Part shown: positions 46,601 to 54,418 of the stretch, piece after piece
Position numbering within the stretch: position 1 is the first letter of the stretch
Layout: each line of letters opens with the position of its first letter
From: Prostheceraeus crozeri
Taxonomy: Eukaryota > Platyhelminthes > Polycladida > Euryleptidae
NCBI GenBank assembly: GCA_907163375.1
Contig: CAJQUW010015625.1
Span: 372,001-436,000 of the forward strand
Reading direction: 5' to 3'
DNA length: 64,000 nucleotides
Notes under the pieces: generated by a model
Seen by the model: the letters and a program-made list of their open reading frames with translations, nothing else
What the model was told of the DNA's origin: nothing
The model's database searches: none
Position numbers and translations under genes: made by a program

Positions 46601-49195
46601 ATGAAAATCAAAGATGTAGAAACGTTCGAAAAACATAATAAGATTAAAATTGTCGTTCACGTGTGGGAGAAGGGGTTGAAGGGTGCCCGCTATAATTCAC
46701 GTTCAACTTGTTATGAACGTGTAGTCAACCTCTTATTAGTAAAACAAGATGATAGCGAGGAATGGCACTACTGTGGTATTCCCAAAATCTCTCGCTTGTA
46801 CACACACTTGGGGCACTCTAAAAGAGGTGAACATTTTGTATGCGACCCCTGCATCCGCTCCTTTTGGAGTAAAGATAAATTTGAAACTCACTATGAATGG
46901 TGCAAGCGAGGTAAATTACAAATGGAACGCATGCCCAAAGATAAAATATTTTCACATAGGGATAATGGTGACGAATTAAGTCCCCTGCGTGTCATTTACG
47001 CAGACATAGAATGCTACATTGATGATATCATCCACAAGCCAGCAGCCATATCCCGCTATGAAGTATGGCATGACCACTTTAGAAATAGGCAAAACAAAAT
47101 GCATGCTTGGCAAGGTGAAGATTGTATTTCAAAATTTCTAGAATTTCTCGATAAAGCTGCTAAATTTCAACAATCATATGATTCCCAATTGCAGCGTAAG
47201 TCACTACATATGTCAGATGAAGACAAACAAAAATTTGAAAGTTGCACATCCTGTCCTAAATGTCATAAAACGTTTGATGACGATAAAATTAAGAAAGTGC
47301 GTGATCATGATCACATCACTGGTAAATTTAGAAACGCACTCTGCTCCAAATGTAACTTTTCACTTAGGTTGAGACGTCGTGTACTACCCGTCATTTTTCA
47401 TGACTTTAAGGGCTATGACAGTCATATGCTCATAAAAGGAAGGTTGAGCCAGATGAAATCGTGGCCGTTTAATGTAATAGCGCAAATGAGAGAAAAATTC
47501 ATGGCAATGACAGCAAAAGTACCGGTAGATAAAACTAAAGAAAATAAGACAGTCTTCTTCGAAATAAAATTTTTAGATTCATTCCAATTCATGTCAGCGT
47601 CACTAGCTTCTCTCGTTCGTAATCTCAAGTTTCTTCCCCATAGTCAAACTTTGAAGAAACACTATCCAAACTTAACGGATGAAATAATCACTCGCAAAGG
47701 AGTCTTTCCTTATGCGTATTTTAGCTCAATGTCTAAACTAAATGAAACAACCCTTCCTTCCATTGACAAATTCCAAAACGATTTGACGGGTGAAGATTGT
47801 CCAGTAGAGGACTATGAACATGCTCAAGAGGCATGGTTAAAATTTGATTGTAAAACGTTTGGCGATTATATGATCGCTTACTTAGAATTAGATGTCATTT
47901 TGCTGGCTGATGTCTTTCAGGAATTTCGACGAGTGGCATTAGAAGAAGACAAATTAGATCCTGTCCACTTTGTCAGTATACCAGCCATGTCCTTTAAATC
48001 AGCCTTTAAAATGACTGGTGAGACCATCCATCTCTTACAAGACCCCAAGATGTATAATATATTTGAGCGCGGAATACGCGGTGGTCTCACATTTGTGAAT
48101 AAACATCACATAAAATCTAAAACAGTAGGTAATGATCATATCCACCTAAAGTACTATGACCAAAATAATTTATATGGCAGTTCACTGTCTAAACCACTAC
48201 ATCACTCCGAGTTTAGTTGGTTAAATCAAGATGAGCTTGCGTATTACTCCAACCCTTCAAACATTCTGAAGATTCCAGATGAATGTGATTGGGGATATTA
48301 TTTTGAAGTGGATTTGATTTATCCAAATAGTATTAAAAATAAAACTGCTGATTTCCCACTCGCACCTGAATCTGGTGAAGTGACTGAAGATTTGTTTTCA
48401 CCATTCATGTCACAATTTCATAATAACTTAACAGAGTGTGGACAGCCAAGGTACAAACCATGCCGCAAACTTTTGCTCACCCAATATGATAAGACAAATT
48501 ATCTCGTGCACTTCTGCATACTAAAATTCTATTTAGAAATGAGCATGCTTCTAAAGTCAGTTCACCGCATTATCAAATTTAGACAGAAAGCCTTCCTCAA
48601 ACCCTACATGGATAGTAACAGTCAAAAACGTGCACTAGCCCAAAATAATTTTGAAAAAGATTTTTATAAATATAAGAATAACAGTCTTTTCGGAAAGACC
48701 ATGGAGGATGTTAGAAAACGCATAAACTACAAACTAGTCACTGATGATCAAAAATATCACAAATTGACCTCATCACCTCTTTTCATTGATAGAGACATTA
48801 TCGATGAGGATCTTGTAGGTGTTAAAATGATAAAATCTGAAGTTGAGTTGTGCAAACCCATCTATATTGGGCAAGCCGTTTTAGATTATTCCAAGCTTGA
48901 AATGTATCAACTCTTCTACAAAATATTAAAACCATGCCCTCTCGTAAAAGAGGTTCGCTTGCTGGGTGGTGATACAGATAGTTTCTTTTTAGGAATTACC
49001 ACTCAAAAAGATTTAAATTTTAATGAAGTAGCTAAGTCATTAGAAAAATATTTCGATACATCTAACTACAATCCCACTCATCCACTCTATTCCATACAGA
49101 ATAAAGCCAAACTTGGTTGTTTTAAGGATGAAACAGCAGGAAAGGAAATAGATGAGATGATTCTCCTCCGTCCTAAAATGTATTCCATGAAATGA
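46601..49195 (+). CDS. polB: Protein-primed family B DNA polymerase (Polinton)
   Basis: 864 residues. In order: a Cys/His cluster (HFVCDPCIRSFWSKDKFETH, about 83-105), exonuclease motif YADIECY (about 132-138), an endonuclease VII/HNH-like treble clef with CPKC and RDHDHITGKFRNALC (about 217-252), LDVILLADVF (about 430), motif A around DQNNLYG (about 519-525), motif B around NNSLFGKTMEDV (about 693-704) and motif C GDTDSF (about 790-795). Catalytic residues of both domains are visible. Protein-primed replication of the linear element is the expected role. The surrounding gene region has a few breaks; a further piece of the C-terminal coding sequence lies at 49,256-49,507. It is convergent with the minus-strand virion genes. 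Confidence 0.92.
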   Translation: MKIKDVETFEKHNKIKIVVHVWEKGLKGARYNSRSTCYERVVNLLLVKQDDSEEWHYCGIPKISRLYTHLGHSKRGEHFVCDPCIRSFWSKDKFETHYEWCKRGKLQMERMPKDKIFSHRDNGDELSPLRVIYADIECYIDDIIHKPAAISRYEVWHDHFRNRQNKMHAWQGEDCISKFLEFLDKAAKFQQSYDSQLQRKSLHMSDEDKQKFESCTSCPKCHKTFDDDKIKKVRDHDHITGKFRNALCSKCNFSLRLRRRVLPVIFHDFKGYDSHMLIKGRLSQMKSWPFNVIAQMREKFMAMTAKVPVDKTKENKTVFFEIKFLDSFQFMSASLASLVRNLKFLPHSQTLKKHYPNLTDEIITRKGVFPYAYFSSMSKLNETTLPSIDKFQNDLTGEDCPVEDYEHAQEAWLKFDCKTFGDYMIAYLELDVILLADVFQEFRRVALEEDKLDPVHFVSIPAMSFKSAFKMTGETIHLLQDPKMYNIFERGIRGGLTFVNKHHIKSKTVGNDHIHLKYYDQNNLYGSSLSKPLHHSEFSWLNQDELAYYSNPSNILKIPDECDWGYYFEVDLIYPNSIKNKTADFPLAPESGEVTEDLFSPFMSQFHNNLTECGQPRYKPCRKLLLTQYDKTNYLVHFCILKFYLEMSMLLKSVHRIIKFRQKAFLKPYMDSNSQKRALAQNNFEKDFYKYKNNSLFGKTMEDVRKRINYKLVTDDQKYHKLTSSPLFIDRDIIDEDLVGVKMIKSEVELCKPIYIGQAVLDYSKLEMYQLFYKILKPCPLVKEVRLLGGDTDSFFLGITTQKDLNFNEVAKSLEKYFDTSNYNPTHPLYSIQNKAKLGCFKDETAGKEIDEMILLRPKMYSMK

Positions 49196-49255
49196 AAAGA
49201 ATGTGCAGATAGTATTAAGCGCGCTAAAGGTATATCAAAATCCATTGTTCACAAA

Positions 49256-49507
49256 ATGAAACATCGGTCCTATAAGAAGGCCTATAAAAATAAAACTATA
49301 ACGTTTGTCAATATGACAATCTTAAAATCTCAAGTTCATACTGTGAAAATGCACACGTTCAAGAAACGAGCGCATTCAGCATTGGAGGATAAGAGGTGTT
49401 GGATAGGACATAACACATCTCTTCCACATGGACATCCTGACACAAACGTACCTCCACCCAAAAGAATAAAACTCACGCTACCACATTCAGGAGATGTATT
49501 GACATAA
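49256..49507 (+). other. PolB C-terminal-type coding piece
   Basis: An open frame of 83 residues, basic, with TFVNMTILKSQVHTVKMHTFKK, the pattern seen at the extreme C-terminus of invertebrate Polinton PolB proteins, and a tail PPPKRIKLT that looks like a nuclear signal. It belongs to the broken polymerase region. Confidence 0.6.
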
Positions 49508-49657
49508 TCAACTTTAACTCAGTATTTTGATGTTGCTTTTTGTAGATATACATGGTTGTTTTATGTATCGCATGAGATCGTTTCTTCCTTGTGATTATAT
49601 GCCTACAGTTAGCCCATTCCCCCTATATCTGTGAAAAGAATTTTTCATACACATATT

Positions 49658-49671
49658 TTTATTTCAATAAA
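49658..49671. terminator. Overlapping poly(A) signals for convergent genes
   Basis: AATAAA on the plus strand at 49,666-49,671 follows the PolB region by about 160 bp. TTTATT at 49,658-49,663 is AATAAA on the minus strand, 24 bp past the 271-residue gene. One short block serves both transcripts. Confidence 0.65.
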
Positions 49672-49686
49672 CATATCACAATGACT

Positions 49687-50502
49687 TCACTTTGTTTTCC
49701 GAAACACTAAAGTTACGAGGGATTTAGTATCTTTCACATGGATGCACTCTTGTAAACCATTGGTAATTTTGATAGCAATAGAGGGTATAGTTTGTTTGAC
49801 GACGGGATGATAGAAAATAGATTCAAACATCTTCTCGACTATTCCATATGAAGCGTCTTTATCATGAATGAAATCACGTAAAATGTATTCTTTTTTCTCA
49901 CCAACAGAAATAGGTATAATCAAATCACTTTGAATGTAAAGGTGCTGTTCATGATTATCAAGTGTCATTGGTGTTTCTATACCAATCGTATGCGCAGCAG
50001 CAAACACAGTTTGTAGCATTGAAAAACCAAAGAGTTTTTTCAAATTTTTACTCAATTGACATTGAATGTCATCACCCAGTTTCAGAACAACGCGTTGATT
50101 TTTAATTGAAAACGAAATGTGGTGTGTCTTTACATCATATTTACTTTTCATCACATGCTTCAACTTCTGTTGTATATAAGGATTTACTACATGAATGAAG
50201 CTTTCAACTGTATGATATAGACGCGGCATTATATTGATAGCAACTTTAGATTCTTCATAAGACTGGTAAATTTTTTTGATGCGATCACCAAAGATGTCCA
50301 CCCACCATTCATCATTAACTGAATCAGCTTTAGTGTGATATTCATGAGAAGCATATACCAGACCGCTTCCAATAATAGGGGTTGGATGTCTTACAAAATG
50401 ACGCAAGGTTGGAGAGAAATAAACTGTAAGTTTGTCATTATATTTCTGAATAACCAACTTATTTTTGTCCGCCATCATTTTCTCTCCATACTTCTTACCC
50501 AC
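49687..50502 (-). CDS. Putative virion protein, 271 aa
   Basis: No known catalytic motif. The layout resembles the C-terminal half of the 408-residue neighbour: YHTVESFIHVVNPYIQQ matches its ITSVKLVVDYLNEVINEQ, both followed by HISFS-type strands, then KLFGFS against ILGFDQ. So these genes are paralogous. A role as minor capsid or surface protein is inferred from that family pattern. It is the first minus-strand gene past the convergent poly(A) block, 59 bp downstream of the 227-residue gene. Confidence 0.5.
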   Translation of the reverse strand: MGKKYGEKMMADKNKLVIQKYNDKLTVYFSPTLRHFVRHPTPIIGSGLVYASHEYHTKADSVNDEWWVDIFGDRIKKIYQSYEESKVAINIMPRLYHTVESFIHVVNPYIQQKLKHVMKSKYDVKTHHISFSIKNQRVVLKLGDDIQCQLSKNLKKLFGFSMLQTVFAAAHTIGIETPMTLDNHEQHLYIQSDLIIPISVGEKKEYILRDFIHDKDASYGIVEKMFESIFYHPVVKQTIPSIAIKITNGLQECIHVKDTKSLVTLVFRKTK

Positions 50503-50561
50503 AGTCTCATTCCATCGTTTTACTAACTCAATAAGTGATCAAGGTTGAACACCACGCTTTT

Positions 50562-51245
50562 TCAAATGATGCGTTCTTCGCATTCTACAACATCTTCATC
50601 AAATATTTTAAATTTATAATGAAATTTGTTGATTCGATTTGAATAAACTTTTTTAACATTTGCAGTAGCAATTGACGTTAGATGTAGTCCATGGCCAAAA
50701 CCGAGATATGGATAGAATTCATTATCCAACCTCAGTGTAGGACATTTAGTAAAAGAATGAAAGCGAAGGAACTGTCTCCCACTCCAATGATAGATAGTAA
50801 ACTCATAAACTTTCTGATCCTTATTCTTCATGATGGAAGTATTACCACTGTTGAATGCCTTAATAATTTTCTCATTCCCAAATGGACCATAATAATCTGA
50901 TTTTATCTGAATCCATTCATAGTTCCACTTTCCATCTGACGTTAAATTGTATGGGAACTGGAATGCATTATTCATCGTTATTCCATCATGGGTGCGAGGA
51001 GTCAATATCATTTCTTCCAAATCATTCACATTCTGAATATTGGTATCATAGCAAATACTAGAAACGCCAACCTCCCATTCACCTTCTAAATGTAGTGGGC
51101 GATTTAATTCTACTCGATAGTCTGATGGTTTATTATTAGGAAATTTATTCATAGAAGCATTACTGGGCAAGTAGATTAGAAACGAGCCCTTATTTTCACT
51201 TTCCATATTATTCACATTGGAAAATATATTAGCATACTTTTGCAT
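50562..51245 (-). CDS. Putative virion protein with WEVGV module, 227 aa
   Basis: The N-terminal part carries FLIYLPSNASMNKFPNNKPS and EGEWEVGVSSICYDTNI, a module widespread in invertebrate Polinton proteins, apparently a strand-rich surface domain. An internal ATG at residue 14 (MESENKG) is the more likely start. The C-terminal part has YPYLGFGHG and YSNRINKFHYKF. The 408-residue neighbour has the same module. These proteins are thought to be virion parts, but no function has been shown to my knowledge. Confidence 0.6.
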   Translation of the reverse strand: MQKYANIFSNVNNMESENKGSFLIYLPSNASMNKFPNNKPSDYRVELNRPLHLEGEWEVGVSSICYDTNIQNVNDLEEMILTPRTHDGITMNNAFQFPYNLTSDGKWNYEWIQIKSDYYGPFGNEKIIKAFNSGNTSIMKNKDQKVYEFTIYHWSGRQFLRFHSFTKCPTLRLDNEFYPYLGFGHGLHLTSIATANVKKVYSNRINKFHYKFKIFDEDVVECEERII

Positions 51246-51303
51246 TAACTCTTCATTCGGAAATGGAGTGTGATACTTGTTACAGCATCTTTATGAAAAG
51301 GAA

Positions 51304-52530
51304 TCAACGCATCATCGCACAATCGTCATAAATTGCAATATCAATTTGTGGGATGTAGTTTGATTTCAGCTTTGTATAATGCACTTTCTTGAAAGTATGC
51401 TCAGATAAAATACTGCAGCTTTTTGGCTGGTATGGTATCATTGCTAGCAATGGAGCTTCAACATCTCCCACACGTACATCTTCACCAATATTGGAATATA
51501 TCTGAAAATAGTTAATACGACGCGATAGTGACATGTCTGCGCTAGCTTTGGTTACAGTACCACTTTTAAAGATATTTTGATCAAAACCCAAAATGTCCAT
51601 TAGAGTTTTATCCATAATTAGTTCAATACCTTTTCCACTTATAGTGAGAGACAAAACACCTTCTTTTTCAGAAAATGAAATATGTTGCTCATTAATCACT
51701 TCATTTAAATAATCTACAACCAATTTAACCGAAGTAATAATGCGAGGCATCAACACTCTTGTTTCATGTAAGATACCACCTAAAGGCTCTACACACTTTC
51801 TGTATAAAGATACGGTCCATTCTGTATCAAATTGATTTGACCTTTCACATGGTAAATGTTGCATATCAGATTTTCCATGAACAGCTGCAGAACGATGTCG
51901 TAAGAACTGATGAAAATCTTTTGAACAAACTAATACTAGATCATCATCATTTAATTTACTTATTGCAATATGATTAGATGATTTGATATAAGTCAATGTT
52001 GCTACTTGTTTACCATCAACTCGAAGGAGATAATTAAATTTCTTCAATAATGTTTCAGGAGTCATGTTTGTCTTTCGTGGCTTAATCACAATCTTCTTCA
52101 CCAACGTCTTCTCTTTTTTTGGAACAAGATCTACATAATAATCTTCCTCTCGATATATTAACTGTTTATGACCACTTGGGTGGTAATTAACGTTATAATT
52201 ATCATAGCTTGTTAAGGCGCTAGCGAGGTAACCTAAATCATTTCTTAAACTTGGACTTAAGCCAACAATCCAATCTTTCTGAACTACATGATGTACATAA
52301 TTATGATCATCATTGTGCGGAGTAAATTGGATGATGTTTCTACCCTCTTTATTCAGGAAATCATATATAAACTTTTTACATGATAAGAGATCTTTCTTTG
52401 GCCACTGTGGAATGTATACTCGGCATACCTTTTCACATTGGTAAGCAGCTGTACGTCTCATATTAATAGTCATCACCTCATGATCAAAAGTATAGACACA
52501 GTTGCTATAAACAAGTTGAGTGACACCCAC
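51304..52530 (-). CDS. Putative virion protein, WEVGV family, 408 aa
   Basis: The longest of three related neighbours. It opens with GVTQLVYSNCVYTF; the WEVGV module and an upstream block (NAAANRFASNRAA) continue beyond the first codon listed, so the true start lies further upstream in 52,531-52,630. Middle parts carry SPSLRNDLGYLAS and KDFHQFLRHRS; the C-terminal third has ILGFDQNIF, RRINYFQIYSNIGEDVRVGD and EAPLLAMIPYQP, with a YIPQIDIAIYDD end, all typical of this Polinton family. A penton or minor-capsid role is possible. It is divergent from the PC4-like genes starting at 52,673. Confidence 0.6.
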   Translation of the reverse strand: MGVTQLVYSNCVYTFDHEVMTINMRRTAAYQCEKVCRVYIPQWPKKDLLSCKKFIYDFLNKEGRNIIQFTPHNDDHNYVHHVVQKDWIVGLSPSLRNDLGYLASALTSYDNYNVNYHPSGHKQLIYREEDYYVDLVPKKEKTLVKKIVIKPRKTNMTPETLLKKFNYLLRVDGKQVATLTYIKSSNHIAISKLNDDDLVLVCSKDFHQFLRHRSAAVHGKSDMQHLPCERSNQFDTEWTVSLYRKCVEPLGGILHETRVLMPRIITSVKLVVDYLNEVINEQHISFSEKEGVLSLTISGKGIELIMDKTLMDILGFDQNIFKSGTVTKASADMSLSRRINYFQIYSNIGEDVRVGDVEAPLLAMIPYQPKSCSILSEHTFKKVHYTKLKSNYIPQIDIAIYDDCAMMR

Positions 52531-52672
52531 TTCCCACTTTCCATTTAGCTGTTGTATATGATCAATGGGAGTAGAAAAGAGTGCGGCTCGATTACTAGCA
52601 AATCTATTTGCGGCCGCATTTTGCTAAGCAAAATATGATAAAACGACATTTTGATATTGCTGATCTGCGGCT

Positions 52673-53041
52673 TTGCATAACATCATGAAGACTTGGATTT
52701 TGGACTCTCTGCAATATATCAGAGTTGATCGTGATGGAAACGTGCATTTCAAAAATTCTCATGGTCATGCATCAAGAGGTATTACATTAACATGGCGACA
52801 ATTTGTCAACCTCAATGATATCATGAGGGATTTGGAATATTTTGAAACATTAAGATTCATCTCCTTGGGTGATCAAGTTTGGCTTCAACATCACAGAAAT
52901 GAAATTCAAATTTGCCATTCTCATTCCGCAAACTGTTTCTCATTCCGCAAATACAATTGGGAGAAGTATAGAAGATACATACATCGCTCCATCATGACAT
53001 TTATTCGTCGTGAGTTCATCGCCCTACTATGCAAATCTTAA
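52673..53041 (+). CDS. PC4-like protein A (possible ssDNA-binding coactivator)
   Basis: 122 residues, basic. The N-terminal half, LQYIRVDRDGNVHFKN then SRGITLTWRQFVNLNDIM, follows the strand pattern and 'G-I-x-L-x-x-x-Q/F-x-x-L' helix of the PC4/Sub1 ssDNA-binding fold. The second half (ISLGDQVWLQHHRNEIQI then YNWEKYRRYIHRSI) is a similar strand-helix block. It is followed after 22 bp by a clear paralogue. An alternative start is the ATG at residue 5. PC4 acts in transcription and ssDNA protection; the match is by pattern only. Confidence 0.5.
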   Translation: MHNIMKTWILDSLQYIRVDRDGNVHFKNSHGHASRGITLTWRQFVNLNDIMRDLEYFETLRFISLGDQVWLQHHRNEIQICHSHSANCFSFRKYNWEKYRRYIHRSIMTFIRREFIALLCKS

Positions 53042-53063
53042 TCAGACATGACTACCACGCACC

Positions 53064-53618
53064 ATGAGTTGGAAATTAGATTCCCTACAACGTATTGAAA
53101 CGGATCATGATCGAAACGTCTATTTCAAAGATTCAACTGGAAATGTGGGAAGAGAGTTTGCTTTATCTTATCGTCATTTTCAATCTCTACATCATATCAT
53201 GAAGGATTTGAAATACTTCTATATGAAAAGACATTCACGTATTGGAAATCGCATCTGGTTGCGCGTCAACAAACGGCGAATTCAACTCTATCATTCCCAA
53301 CTCCATACTAACTTCACATTTCATCAAGGTAGTTGGGAAAAGTATAAAAGGAAGGTATATCGCTCAATTTACTCATTTTTTCATCATGAAGCGCCATCGC
53401 TACACCATCGTCAACATTCTCCGTCGCTTCAGACGCTACACCAAAATCGATCTCACAACATTACACCAACACCTTCCAAACAGCAAGTATTACCCGGGCC
53501 GTCCTCAAATGTTAGTGGTGAAGATGAACAATTCACGGAATCTTCAACTCTTCCCAAATGGGACTGTACAGATTCTCGGCGCCCTTTCTCATTCATCGGG
53601 CAGTCAATGCGCTTATAG
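53064..53618 (+). CDS. PC4-like protein B, paralogue of the preceding gene
   Basis: 184 residues. Residues 1-110 align with protein A throughout: LDSLQ-I, GNV-FK, REFALSYRHFQSLHHIMKDLKYF, IGNRIWLRVNKRRIQLYHS and SWEKYKRKVYRSI. So the pair arose by tandem duplication. The last 70 residues (about 115-184) share DNA with the first TBP-like frame in another reading frame; that part has poor protein texture, so the functional protein may be only the N-terminal 110 residues. The role is as for protein A. Confidence 0.5.
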   Translation: MSWKLDSLQRIETDHDRNVYFKDSTGNVGREFALSYRHFQSLHHIMKDLKYFYMKRHSRIGNRIWLRVNKRRIQLYHSQLHTNFTFHQGSWEKYKRKVYRSIYSFFHHEAPSLHHRQHSPSLQTLHQNRSHNITPTPSKQQVLPGPSSNVSGEDEQFTESSTLPKWDCTDSRRPFSFIGQSMRL

Positions 53619-53664
53619 CTACAAAGACTACTACGTCGGATATGGAAGAGGGAGAGGTGTGTGA
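53386..53664 (+). CDS. TBP-like half (first repeat pattern)
   Basis: A plus-strand frame with a likely ATG at 53,386, about 92 residues (an upstream extension to 53,242 overlaps the PC4-like gene). The stretch KYYPGRPQMLVVKMNN followed by NLQLFPNGTVQILGALS matches the first repeat of TATA-binding protein: Y-x-P-x-R, a hydrophobic strand, then L-x-F-x-x-G-x-x-x-x-x-G-A. A basic helix (RRFRRY) precedes it. It overlaps the next frame by a few bases. TBP binds the minor groove of the TATA box and nucleates transcription. Confidence 0.55.
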   Translation: MKRHRYTIVNILRRFRRYTKIDLTTLHQHLPNSKYYPGRPQMLVVKMNNSRNLQLFPNGTVQILGALSHSSGSQCAYSYKDYYVGYGRGRGV

Positions 53665-53930
53665 TGTCGAATCTGACTGTGGACAATATGGTGATCTCTA
53701 CTCAATTGAATGAAAGTGTATCATTTTTGAAGATTCGTACCAGCAGTTACAATTTGTGTTATGAACCCGAACTTTTTCCTGCAGCTCTCATTAGTTGTTG
53801 GTTACCTGTGCATGTGTCAATCTTTCATAATAGTAAAGTGATCATTACTGGACTAAAATCTCATGTACAAGCAAATGTGATCCTAGACTATCTCATCGAG
53901 TATGTGCGTACCCAGCGGATTGTAAAATAA
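53661..53930 (+). CDS. TBP-like half (second repeat pattern)
   Basis: About 88 residues; a likely ATG is at 53,664. The block CYEPELFPAALISCWLP then IFHNSKVIITGLKSHVQA is close to the second TBP repeat: the YEPELFP stretch is the hallmark of TBP, followed by the strand with G-x-V-x-x-T-G-x-K (here SKVIITGLK). The last helix (VILDYLIEYV) also fits TBP. The frame starts within the end of the previous frame. Elements of this type are not known to me to carry TBP genes; mimivirus-like giant viruses do. Confidence 0.65.
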   Translation: MMSNLTVDNMVISTQLNESVSFLKIRTSSYNLCYEPELFPAALISCWLPVHVSIFHNSKVIITGLKSHVQANVILDYLIEYVRTQRIVK

Positions 53931-53956
53931 AAAACAATTTTTCCAACATGATGTTT

Positions 53957-54418
53957 TTATTTCAAATCATGATAGAACTTACAAATCATTTTTTCATTAG
54001 AGGATGGATTACATGAAAAGTTTTGAATAACAGATACAAATCGAGATACATGTAAACGTTTTAAGATGAAGTACAGTACAAAAGCACCACACGTTGATGA
54101 AAGTGGATGTTGTAGTATGCGTTCATTTCGCTGATATTGACGCGTATGTTTTCTCAACCACTGCTGTGTTGGTATATTTGGAGGTTGAGCAAGAGAGTCA
54201 AATAGTTCACCACGTCGGTCTTCTCCAATAAAGATCGCTTTCCAATGCTCACCGCCTAAATTCTGCGAATGAGTGTTTAGCACAATAAAGATGGGATAGT
54301 GATTTACTGCAGGTGGTAAGGTATCGAGCGAATAGACATTATCGAAAGCTTTCAACGTCGCTTCGTCTGAATTACGCTGTACTTTAGTTTTAATATTGTC
54401 AGCAGTCAACCAACTCAT
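53957..54418 (-). CDS. Adenain-type cysteine protease (Polinton PRO)
   Basis: 153 residues. The catalytic set of the C5/adenovirus-type family is visible: His58 in GGEHWKAIF, Asp74 in ELFDSLAQPP, and Cys110 in SSTCGAFVLYF. In Polintons this protease processes virion proteins during maturation. Its start codon overlaps the stop of the capsid gene (TAATG), so the two are likely read from one transcript. It is slightly shorter than adenovirus protease (about 205 residues), as usual for Polintons. Confidence 0.9.
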   Translation of the reverse strand: MSWLTADNIKTKVQRNSDEATLKAFDNVYSLDTLPPAVNHYPIFIVLNTHSQNLGGEHWKAIFIGEDRRGELFDSLAQPPNIPTQQWLRKHTRQYQRNERILQHPLSSTCGAFVLYFILKRLHVSRFVSVIQNFSCNPSSNEKMICKFYHDLK

